Source: Nannocystaceae bacterium (GTDB lineage: Bacteria > Myxococcota_A > Polyangia > Nannocystales > Nannocystaceae). Taken from it: a stretch of DNA of 5,743 nucleotides. The position numbers were made by a program, and so were the translations under genes. The notes under the pieces are model-generated. The model searched no databases, was not told the DNA's origin, and saw only the letters and a program-made list of their open reading frames with translations. Position 1 is the stretch's first letter; each line of letters opens with the position of its first letter. Shown here in pieces: positions 1 through 4,655 of the stretch. The stretch is from NCBI GenBank assembly GCA_016763875.1, contig JAESSZ010000019.1, positions 1-5,743 of the forward strand. The letters run 5' to 3'.

Positions 1-221
1 CGCACCCCTCGCGATGCCGCGCCGGGCCCATCGCTGGACGGCGGCAAGTTCGAGTTCGTCGAGTTCCTGTCCTTCTGCTCGCTCAGTCGCGCGATCGCGT
101 CTATCGCCGTTGCAAGCTGCTGCCGGAGTTCGCCGAGCTGGGCCTCCTGGACGAGTAGCTGGGCCTTCGCCTCATCGAGCTGGGCGACCAACTGGTCGTG
201 CTCGTCTGGGCTGATCGCCAC
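1..221 (-). CDS. tnpC: IS66-family transposase TnpC, N-terminal part (cut by window edge)
   Basis: The first 73 codons of a minus-strand transposase start with GTG at 221-219 and continue past position 1. A stop lies only five codons upstream, so this GTG is the only reasonable start; a purine-rich GGAAG sits just before it at short spacing. Residues about 8-48 form a Leu/Gln/Glu-rich coiled coil (LVAQLDEAKAQLLVQEAQLG and on). Residues 53-66 read NSTNSNLPPSSDGP, the hallmark NS-x-NS-x-PPSSD motif at the N-terminus of IS66 TnpC, which precedes the zinc-binding and DDE catalytic regions. Those later domains are outside the window, so activity cannot be assessed. TnpC is the DDE transposase that cuts and joins the element ends. 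Confidence 0.88.
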   Translation of the reverse strand, partial: MAISPDEHDQLVAQLDEAKAQLLVQEAQLGELRQQLATAIDAIARLSEQKDRNSTNSNLPPSSDGPGAASRGV

Positions 222-294
222 GCTTCCGTTTGATCATGCTCGATTCCCGACGTCGAGCCCGACCCGGGTGTTAATCCGCACGCATTCAAACCGA

Positions 295-311
295 GGGGGG
301 TGAACGGTTAC
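295..311 (-). repeat. Terminal inverted repeat of the IS66-like element
   Basis: Read on the minus strand from 311, the sequence is GTAACCGTTCACCCCCC. IS66-family ends characteristically begin GTAA. Its position 90 bases upstream of the tnpC start and pointing outward fits the left terminus. The matching right end is outside the window, so the boundary at 311/312 is inferred from the motif. Confidence 0.6.
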
Positions 312-333
312 ACTCCGAGGTTCCACTCCTCTG

Positions 334-732
334 ATGACCTACGCCGATCTACTCGCGAAGCACCAGCCCCGCATCCTCGACGATGAGGAGAAGTACCAGG
401 CAGCTCTCAAGACCGTCAGCGGCCTCATGCGGGAGTGCGGAACAACGCCGGGGCCCGAGCTGCATGCTGTGCTGGACCTGTGTGCGCTCTTCATCACGAA
501 GTACGAGGACGAGCACCACCCCGCAATCCCCAGCGTTGAGCCCCACGAGATTGTTGGCCACCTCCTGCAGGAACGCGGCGGTGACGTTGCTGCGCTTGCC
601 GCCGATCTAGGGATGCCGGTTCGCTCCATGTCTGGCATCCTGAGCGGCACTCTGCCGATTACGGTTGAGGCAGCGAAATCGTTGGGCAACTGCTCTTCGC
701 TCCCGCCGAGCTTGTTTCTGGGGATCGACTAG
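334..732 (+). CDS. higA: HigA-like antitoxin / XRE-type HTH regulator, orphan
   Basis: This 132-residue protein resembles the HigA-type antitoxin family (COG5499). The N-terminus (LLAKHQPRILDDEEKYQAAL, residues 6-25) matches the family's 'P-R-x-I-x-x-E-x-x-Y-x-x-A' lead-in. Residues 49-62 (LCALFITKYEDEHH) match the 'LxxLIxxYExxHxP' helix. Residues about 72-108 form a helix-turn-helix (HEIVGHLLQERGGDVAALAA, then SGILSGTLPIT). Such antitoxins bind a RelE-like HigB ribonuclease and repress their own operon. HigB normally lies directly upstream, but here that space is an IS66 end. GAGG at 317-320 is a weak ribosome site 13 bases before ATG. The TGA at 332-334 overlaps the start codon, so translation may once have been coupled to an upstream gene. 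No toxin follows downstream. It could also be a solitary regulator. Confidence 0.78.
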   Translation: MTYADLLAKHQPRILDDEEKYQAALKTVSGLMRECGTTPGPELHAVLDLCALFITKYEDEHHPAIPSVEPHEIVGHLLQERGGDVAALAADLGMPVRSMSGILSGTLPITVEAAKSLGNCSSLPPSLFLGID

Positions 733-751
733 GCTTCAAGCGGTTGGTGAG

Positions 752-792
752 ACGTGCGCGCGAACGCACGTACACCCATACGTACGTACACC
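752..792. repeat. Inverted repeat followed by 9-base direct repeats
   Basis: A perfect 7-base inverted repeat (ACGTGCG at 752-758, CGCACGT at 765-771, six-base loop) lies 19 bases after the antitoxin stop. It overlaps two copies of ACGTACACC (768-776 and 784-792). There is no T-tract, so it is not a classical intrinsic terminator. Paired sites of this kind can be operators for HTH regulators, but no binding data exist. Confidence 0.35.
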
Positions 793-923
793 AGGCCTGA
801 CCAAAGGTTCATGGAACTGTTCCAAAAACACAGGCATTTAACCGCGTTTGGAGCGGCCAGCGGCCTGAAGCGGCCCAAGAGTTGCCATTCAGATGCCGCA
901 AAATCCTACGATGCTATTGAAGT

Positions 924-941
924 ACCGGCCCCCCAGCCGGT
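924..941. repeat. Hairpin upstream of the three-gene operon
   Basis: ACCGGC and GCCGGT form a perfect 6-base inverted repeat around a six-base C-rich loop. It falls just after the possible -10 box at 907-912, so it would sit in the 5' leader if that promoter is used. No known riboswitch or attenuator pattern is recognised. Confidence 0.3.
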
Positions 942-986
942 TGGGGAGGACCGTGCGCACCGTCGAGACTGAGTTACAGTACGACG

Positions 987-1008
987 GCGTCGGCGACCTC
1001 GCCGACGC
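987..1008. repeat. Ten-base perfect inverted repeat upstream of the operon
   Basis: GCGTCGGCGA (987-996) and TCGCCGACGC (999-1008) are separated by two bases, giving a near-continuous GC-rich palindrome 57 bases before the first operon gene. No T-run follows, so it is not an intrinsic terminator. A dyad of this length and position could be a dimeric-repressor operator or a structured leader. Confidence 0.4.
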
Positions 1009-1064
1009 AAAGCTGGGCCCGACAGTAGCGCCGGCTATCAGCAGCCAGTTCTCCTCAACACACG

Positions 1065-1811
1065 ATGAAGTTCGACGACTCACTCCAATTTCACATGGCC
1101 TACTTCGTCGTGCAGCGATCTGCAACGCCGCCGCAGGTACTAAGCAACGTGGCACGCGTTGCTATGGAAGAAGCCGCGGACGGTCAACTGGGGTTTCGGA
1201 AGTTGACCGAGGCGCGAGGTGTGCGTGTTGGCCAAGCCACCACACTTGGCCAAACGACCACAGCTGTCGCAACCTGGGATAACGCGGTTTGGCGAGTGGC
1301 CGTTTCTCCCGACCGAGTGGATGCGATTTTTGAAGCACAACGGTATGCCGACATTCGAGAAAATCCAGTTGTGCCAGCCAGCGAATTTGTGGGCTGCGCG
1401 TCGAAGGTTTGCACGAGGATGGTTGAGCTCCTTGACGTGGAGGTCACCAGGGTTGCACTCGTTGTCGTTGCGCAGGCGATTCCGAAGGACCAGCTTGAGG
1501 CCAACACCGAGGTCTCGCGTCGCTTTTTAAAGCCCGAGATTTGTGACGCCGCGGCGCGTGGGGAGGTTACGGAGTTGAGTGCACGCGTAAACCGACCAAC
1601 GAAATGGCAGCTGCGAGGAGCGCCCGTGGGTGTGAACCGGATAGAGACCTTGCAAGCACGAGAACAAGGGGGCGCCTTTGTGGTTACCTGGCAGTTCGAC
1701 CTGAGCACCAGCCCGTTGCATCAGGGGGTGTTTGAGCCAGATCAGATCAAGGACTTCTTCGAGAAGGCAGCGGTCTGTGTCACCGAAGAGTTAGGGGATC
1801 TCAGCAAGTGA
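1065..1811 (+). CDS. Protein of unknown function, first gene of a three-gene operon
   Basis: I do not recognise this 248-residue protein. It has no signal peptide or membrane segment, so it is probably cytoplasmic. The middle alternates short hydrophobic strands (VTRVALVVVAQAI) with polar stretches. The C-terminus has a probable strand (GGAFVVTWQFDL) and then an amphipathic helix at about 223-245 (PDQIKDFFEKAAVCVTEELG). The start is uncertain: ATG 1065 follows an in-frame stop by 36 bases, ATG 1095 (MAYFVVQR) is equally possible, and neither has a clear Shine-Dalgarno sequence. Its TGA overlaps the next gene's GTG by four bases (GTGA), implying translational coupling. GC content and third-position GC are visibly lower than in the IS genes to the right, suggesting separate acquisition. 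The long open frame and coupled neighbour support a real gene; function is open. Confidence 0.72.
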   Translation: MKFDDSLQFHMAYFVVQRSATPPQVLSNVARVAMEEAADGQLGFRKLTEARGVRVGQATTLGQTTTAVATWDNAVWRVAVSPDRVDAIFEAQRYADIRENPVVPASEFVGCASKVCTRMVELLDVEVTRVALVVVAQAIPKDQLEANTEVSRRFLKPEICDAAARGEVTELSARVNRPTKWQLRGAPVGVNRIETLQAREQGGAFVVTWQFDLSTSPLHQGVFEPDQIKDFFEKAAVCVTEELGDLSK

Positions 1812-2425
1812 CCGACTCTCTCAACATGCAATCCGAGCAGCTGAGGCCTCCCTTTGTCCCGGCGCCATTGCAGTCCGATTCTGCGGGAAGCAAGTGTCTG
1901 TTTTACACGGCGTCCAGCGTGGCTGGCCTGATGCCATATGACAAGTGTGAGAAGGCTAGCGTCGTGGTCTCTCACTGCACCATTCGCGGTGTGCACGCTG
2001 CTTGGGGTTTTTCGGAGTCCGTGATTTGGCATAGGGTCAGCTCAGCCGAAGTGCTCACGTCCGTCTCAGGTGGCATGCCTATGGGCTTGCACCTGGCCGC
2101 AGCCAGCGGGCCTCCCCCGCCTATTCCGGGCGTGCGCAATGTCGACCCCGATGCGCGACTGCTCATAGATACGCGGCAGTTGCTCCCCGTAGTCACCGGG
2201 GCCATCGACGCTGTGGTCGCGGCCTTCGATGGCGCCGACATCGACATCGACATTGAGTACTTCGTCGATCCCGACAGCGAGGATCTGTTCGAGGCCCTAG
2301 AGGTTGCGGTGTTCACGAATCGAAGCGATCGCCTAGAGCGGGTCCGGGCGGCACGTCGCGAACTACGTCGCCTCCACCCCCAGTCAGGCCCCGTGCGGGT
2401 TGGCATCACGGCGCATGGCGTTTGA
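1808..2425 (+). CDS. Protein of unknown function, second gene of the operon
   Basis: A 205-residue protein starts at GTG 1808 inside the stop of the previous gene (GTGA), so it is probably translated by coupling; an internal ATG at 1826 is an alternative. I do not recognise a named family. A proline-rich linker (GPPPPIPG, about 101-108) splits it into two parts. The second half has a helix (LLPVVTGAIDAVVAAF, 125-140), an acidic strand (DIDIDIEYFVDPD, 144-156), another strand region (LEVAVFT, 164-170) and a basic helix (RLERVRAARRELRRLH, 175-190). This strand-DP-strand-helix arrangement reminds me of small hypothetical proteins encoded beside HEPN-like genes, an impression that needs a search. 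The first half is rich in Ser, Val and Cys with no motif. It lacks the GSxxxG...DxD signature of MNT nucleotidyltransferases, so it is not the standard HEPN partner. Base composition is AT-richer in its first half. Confidence 0.7.
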   Translation: MTDSLNMQSEQLRPPFVPAPLQSDSAGSKCLFYTASSVAGLMPYDKCEKASVVVSHCTIRGVHAAWGFSESVIWHRVSSAEVLTSVSGGMPMGLHLAAASGPPPPIPGVRNVDPDARLLIDTRQLLPVVTGAIDAVVAAFDGADIDIDIEYFVDPDSEDLFEALEVAVFTNRSDRLERVRAARRELRRLHPQSGPVRVGITAHGV

Positions 2426-2428
2426 GCG

Positions 2429-2818
2429 ATGACGCCTGACGACATCCGCCGCCTTGCGAACTGGGCCAACGATGTCGCCTTCCCCGACGACGCGTCCCTC
2501 ACCGAGGCGATGAAGCGGGTGACGGTCGGGCGTGCATACTACTCTGCCTTCTTGCAGGTTCGTGCACACATGCGGCATCGAACTGGCGACCCCAAAATGC
2601 TCTCGACGGGGCCAGCGACTCATGCAGCGTTGCTCGCCGTTCTTCGTGGCGTCCACTCCACCAACCATGACCAAGACATTGCGGACGAGCTGGAGTCGCT
2701 CTTCGGCCGTCGGAAGACGGCCGACTACGAGCTCCAGGCGAGACGAGTCTGGGAGAAGGAGGCGAACGACGCGGTAGAGCAGGCAAAAGAGATCTTCAGG
2801 CTGACGGCCTTGCAGTGA
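2429..2818 (+). CDS. HEPN-like protein, third gene of the operon
   Basis: This 129-residue, mostly helical protein begins with ATG three bases after the preceding stop, so it is co-transcribed and probably coupled. Residues 34-43 (GRAYYSAFLQ) match the 'RAYYAAFhA' helix of the HEPN / UPF0332 group. Residues 94-101 (RRKTADYE) match that group's 'RxxADYe' motif, and the length fits. HEPN proteins include ribonuclease toxins with an R-x(4-6)-H active site. Here R45-x4-H50 and R73-x6-H80 fit that spacing by eye, but neither is clearly in the usual place, so catalysis is unproven. Many HEPN proteins pair with an MNT antitoxin; none is visible, and the two unknown upstream proteins take that position. 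Plausible roles are the toxin or RNA-targeting part of a toxin-antitoxin or defence module, or a non-catalytic helical partner. HEPN-like fold is moderately supported, function weakly. Confidence 0.7.
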   Translation: MTPDDIRRLANWANDVAFPDDASLTEAMKRVTVGRAYYSAFLQVRAHMRHRTGDPKMLSTGPATHAALLAVLRGVHSTNHDQDIADELESLFGRRKTADYELQARRVWEKEANDAVEQAKEIFRLTALQ

Positions 2819-2893
2819 GCGCCATCAGTTGAGGCCGGCCAGCCGGAAAAACGTGCAACGCCAGCCGCCCACGGTCGACTAGCCCGCTCGCCT

Positions 2894-3095
2894 CTAGATT
2901 GCCAAGTAGCGAGTCGCGCGGGCTTTGGCCTCGTACGTGATCTTGCCGTCTTCGATCAGGCGTCCCAGGGCCGCTCGGGCCTGAGTGGGGCATACCGCCG
3001 ACCTTGTTGCGGATCTTAGCTGCGCTTATGGGCTTGCCACCCTTGGCCAGGACGAGGGCACCAACGTGACCGACCGCCAGGGCGCCCCCTCGAAA
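2894..3095 (-). pseudogene. Remnant of a winged-helix DNA-binding protein, C-terminal end, frameshifted
   Basis: On the minus strand, a frame open from 3095 reads ALVLAKGGKPISAAKIRNKV followed by GGMPH to 2985. After skipping one base at 2984, the next frame continues QARAALGRLIEDGKITYEAK and ARATRYLAI, ending at TAG 2896-2894. Joined, these 66 residues read as a winged-helix C-terminus: helix, helix with a 'P-x-QARAAL-x-RL' recognition part, and a 'G-K-I-x-x-x...RATRY' wing. The one-base insertion, a stop just upstream (3098-3096) and no start codon mark it as a decayed fragment. It probably lost its 5' part where the IS66 tnpA segment begins. Parent function is unknown; similar C-termini occur in regulators and histone-like proteins. 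Confidence 0.55.
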
Positions 3096-3135
3096 TCAGC
3101 AGCGATGCAGCGCGGGCGCGGGCACGCTGCTGCGG

Positions 3136-3531
3136 ATGACAACGAAGAGCAGGAAGAAGCAATGGGCCGCGCTGGCGGGAAAGCGGCGTTGGTCTGAGGC
3201 CGAGGCGCGAAGCGTCGTGGAGGCGTGGCGGGCAAGCGGTCAACGTGCGCAGACATTCGCACGTGAGCACGGACTGGGCGCCTGGAAGTTGCGGTACTGG
3301 GCACCGCTCATCGAGGCGACTTCGCGAACGAAGAAGACGGCCAGTAGTTCGCGCTTGAGCACCCCGATTGAGTTCGTGCCGGCCATCCTGACGGGTGCGG
3401 TGAGCGGCGAACGAGCCGCTGTGGTGATCCGACTGCCCGACGGGATCGCCGTCGAGATCCACGATGCTGAGCACGCCCGCCCTGACGACGTCGGTCGCAT
3501 GGTTGCGAGCCTGCGAGGCGTGGGCTTGTGA
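3136..3531 (+). CDS. tnpA: IS66 accessory protein TnpA
   Basis: This 131-residue protein has the two parts typical of IS66 TnpA (the first ORF, not the transposase). Residues 19-54 form a helix-turn-helix (RRWSEAEARSVVEAWRASGQ, then TFAREHG and WKLRYW). Residues 75-130 contain a short strand domain (FVPAIL, then VVIRLPDGIAVEIHDAEHA and VGRMVASLRGVG) matching the family's 'vxLpgGxxvxv...lxxLxxxL' C-terminus. It is needed for transposition with TnpB and TnpC in classical IS66 elements, and the HTH suggests DNA binding. No clear Shine-Dalgarno precedes ATG 3136, but no other in-frame start lies close upstream and the N-terminus looks complete. Its TGA overlaps the tnpB GTG. Confidence 0.85.
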   Translation: MTTKSRKKQWAALAGKRRWSEAEARSVVEAWRASGQRAQTFAREHGLGAWKLRYWAPLIEATSRTKKTASSSRLSTPIEFVPAILTGAVSGERAAVVIRLPDGIAVEIHDAEHARPDDVGRMVASLRGVGL

Positions 3532-3872
3532 TCCTGCTGCCGGGCTCGGTCAAGGTGTACGTCGCGACGCAGCCCGTGAACTTGAGAAAGTCGTTCGACG
3601 GTTTGAGCAACGAGGCTCGTGTGATGATGTCGAAGGACCCGTTGTCGGGCCACTTGTTCGTGTTCATCAACCGCCGCAAGAACCAGGTGAAGCTGCTGAT
3701 GTGGACACGAGGCGGATACACGATCGTGCACAAGCGTTTGGAGAAGGGGACGTTTGCATCGTTGCGTGCGGTCGACTCGGACGCGCGGTGCGTACAAGTG
3801 GATGTGCACGAGCTTTCGATGCTGCTCGAAGGGCTGACGTTCACGCGGTCGGCGAGTTCGTCGCGCTGGCAA
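3136..3872 (+). mobile_element. IS66-family element remnant carrying tnpA and tnpB but not tnpC
   Basis: tnpA and tnpB lie in canonical IS66 order with a GTGA overlap. The third gene, tnpC, is missing: after about 3872 the sequence becomes IS91-like. No GTAA-type terminus was seen between 2819 and 3136, so the left end is diverged or lost and the start given is simply the first gene. This copy cannot be the missing half of the minus-strand IS66 element at 1-311, whose tnpC lies right beside its own terminus. Confidence 0.75.
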
Positions 3873-4139
3873 CCCGGAGTAAGCAGCCCGCGAGCTGCCG
3901 TTTTCGTGCAAGGCGCGCGGCACATGTCCGTCGTGCATGGGTCGGCGGATGTGCGAGACGGCGGCGCTGTGGGTGGAGCGACTGTTGCCTGCGGTCGGGT
4001 ACCGACAGTGGGTACTGTCTTTCGACGGGCCGATGGCGGTGCGGCTCGGTTACGACGCCGCGTTGCTTGGCGCGGTGTGTCGGGTGTTCACAGCGCGGCT
4101 GAGTCAGCAGCTACGCCGGACGGCCAAGCGGCAGCATGA
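3528..4139 (+). CDS. tnpB: IS66 accessory protein TnpB (Orf2), reading through into unrelated sequence
   Basis: The first about 115 codons are a complete TnpB. VYVATQPVNLRKSFDGL (residues 10-26) matches the conserved 'iylatgxtDmRkgfdgL'; DPLSGHLFVFINRRKNQVKL (37-56) matches 'DpfsGhlFvFrnrrrdriKi'; YTIVHKRLEKGTF (64-76) and LSMLLEGL (96-103) match the remaining blocks. GTG 3528 overlaps the tnpA stop, the usual coupled arrangement. The native stop is missing: from about W114 (3869) the frame runs on through IS91-derived DNA in the wrong frame to a stop at 4137-4139, adding about 88 meaningless residues. TnpB assists IS66 transposition, but without tnpC here this copy cannot move by itself. Confidence 0.83.
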   Translation: MILLPGSVKVYVATQPVNLRKSFDGLSNEARVMMSKDPLSGHLFVFINRRKNQVKLLMWTRGGYTIVHKRLEKGTFASLRAVDSDARCVQVDVHELSMLLEGLTFTRSASSSRWQPGVSSPRAAVFVQGARHMSVVHGSADVRDGGAVGGATVACGRVPTVGTVFRRADGGAARLRRRVAWRGVSGVHSAAESAATPDGQAAA

Positions 4140-4655
4140 GCGGACAACGGTGAGTCGGCTGCACGCGGGGGTCATCACCGTCGTGCAACGTTTTCGGTCC
4201 GACCTTGGGCTCTACCTCCACCTTCATTGCTTGGTTGCCGACGGCGTGTTCGAGGAGGCCGTCGACGATGACGCCGATGCCGATGCCGAGGGAGAACGAG
4301 CTGCGCCCGTTTTTCTACCGGTGCCCGAGCCGACCGACGCAGACCTCGTCGCAGTGCTGCGTGCCGTTGCCGGGGACCGCCGGCTTGCCGAGCACATCGA
4401 CGTTGGAGAGCAGGATGTCGAGCCTGGCATCGCTGCTTGTGTTCAGCTTGGCCTTGCGACGGTCAGCCGGCAGACCGCCTCGCCTGGGCACGCCGCAAAG
4501 TTGAACGTGCACGCGTTCGGGATGAACTTGCATGCGGCGACGACGGTCGACGGTCGTGACAGAAAACAACTGGAACGGATGTCAAGGTATCTGCTGCGCC
4601 CGCCGTTTGCGACCGATGCCGTGCAGCGCTTGCCCGACGGTCGCGTGCGTCTGGA
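3883..4655 (+). pseudogene. IS91-family (HUH) transposase, 5'-truncated and interrupted by a group II intron
   Basis: Following an in-frame TAA at 3880-3882, the frame reads LPFSCKARGTCPSCMGRRM, the second half of the IS91 zinc-binding domain ('afSCkgRgfCPSCgaRRM'). The first half and start codon are missing; the first ATG is internal at 3937. Numbered from that ATG, residues 21-34 (GYRQWVLSFDGPMA) match the 'vRQWVLSfP' block, 93-100 (LYLHLHCL) carry the His-hydrophobic-His motif (H95, H97), and Y218 in RYLLRPPF is the candidate catalytic tyrosine. These enzymes move DNA by single-strand, rolling-circle-like transfer. Homology seems to end at GRVRLE, where a group II intron starts at 4656; the open frame continues into intron sequence to 4704. 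An Asp/Ala-rich insert (4264-4290) looks like a codon-repeat expansion. The rest of the gene may resume beyond the intron. Confidence 0.8.

Larger units (their letters stand above)
1..311 (-). mobile_element. IS66-family element, 5' end (tnpC-only, ISBst12-like layout)
   Basis: The segment runs leftward out of the window. It holds a GTAA-type terminal repeat at its outer edge (295-311), a 73-base leader, and then the start of tnpC. Classical IS66 elements carry tnpA and tnpB ahead of tnpC. Here only 90 bases separate the terminus from the tnpC start, so neither gene fits, which matches the ISBst12 subgroup that encodes TnpC alone. The other end lies outside the window, so completeness and target duplication cannot be judged. 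An 8-base duplication, usual for the family, would be positions 312-319. Confidence 0.7.
733..1064 (+). other. Intergenic region between the antitoxin gene and the three-gene operon
   Basis: These 332 bases hold no convincing gene. They carry an inverted repeat with direct repeats just after the antitoxin stop (752-792), and two hairpins (924-941 and 987-1008) upstream of the operon. A weak promoter-like pair, TTGCCA at 882-887 and TACGAT at 907-912 with a 19-base spacer, could drive the operon, but the spacer is long and the -10 poor. A frame starting ATG at 893 is open through this stretch with GC-rich third positions up to about 1055, then runs out of frame across the next gene. It may be a leader peptide, decayed coding sequence or chance. 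Confidence 0.4.

Noticed and set aside
754..972. 72-codon frame starting GTG after the antitoxin gene
   Set aside because: The start lies inside an inverted repeat, there is no ribosome site, and composition is not protein-like.
1184..1708. Long minus-strand open frame (174 codons) opposite operon gene 1
   Set aside because: Lies wholly antisense to a better frame, has low-complexity Ser/Thr/Arg composition and no motif; typical of a GC-rich shadow frame.
1808..2425. Second operon gene as an MNT nucleotidyltransferase antitoxin partner for the HEPN-like gene
   Set aside because: No GSxxxG or DxD nucleotidyltransferase signature in the expected order; the DIDIDIE run lacks the preceding glycine-serine motif.
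2835..2846. CCGGC-CA-GCCGG hairpin followed by AAAAA, 17 bases after the HEPN-like gene, as an intrinsic terminator
   Set aside because: A plus-strand terminator needs a T-run after the stem; here it is an A-run, and on the minus strand the T-run precedes the stem. The loop is only two bases.
3240..3938. Long minus-strand open frames opposite tnpA/tnpB (232 and 205 codons)
   Set aside because: The opposite strand has clear IS66 TnpA and TnpB motifs; these frames are His/Arg-rich shadows.
3464..4102. 212-codon plus-strand frame overlapping tnpB
   Set aside because: Out of frame with TnpB and the IS91 gene, Cys/Arg-rich, no motif.
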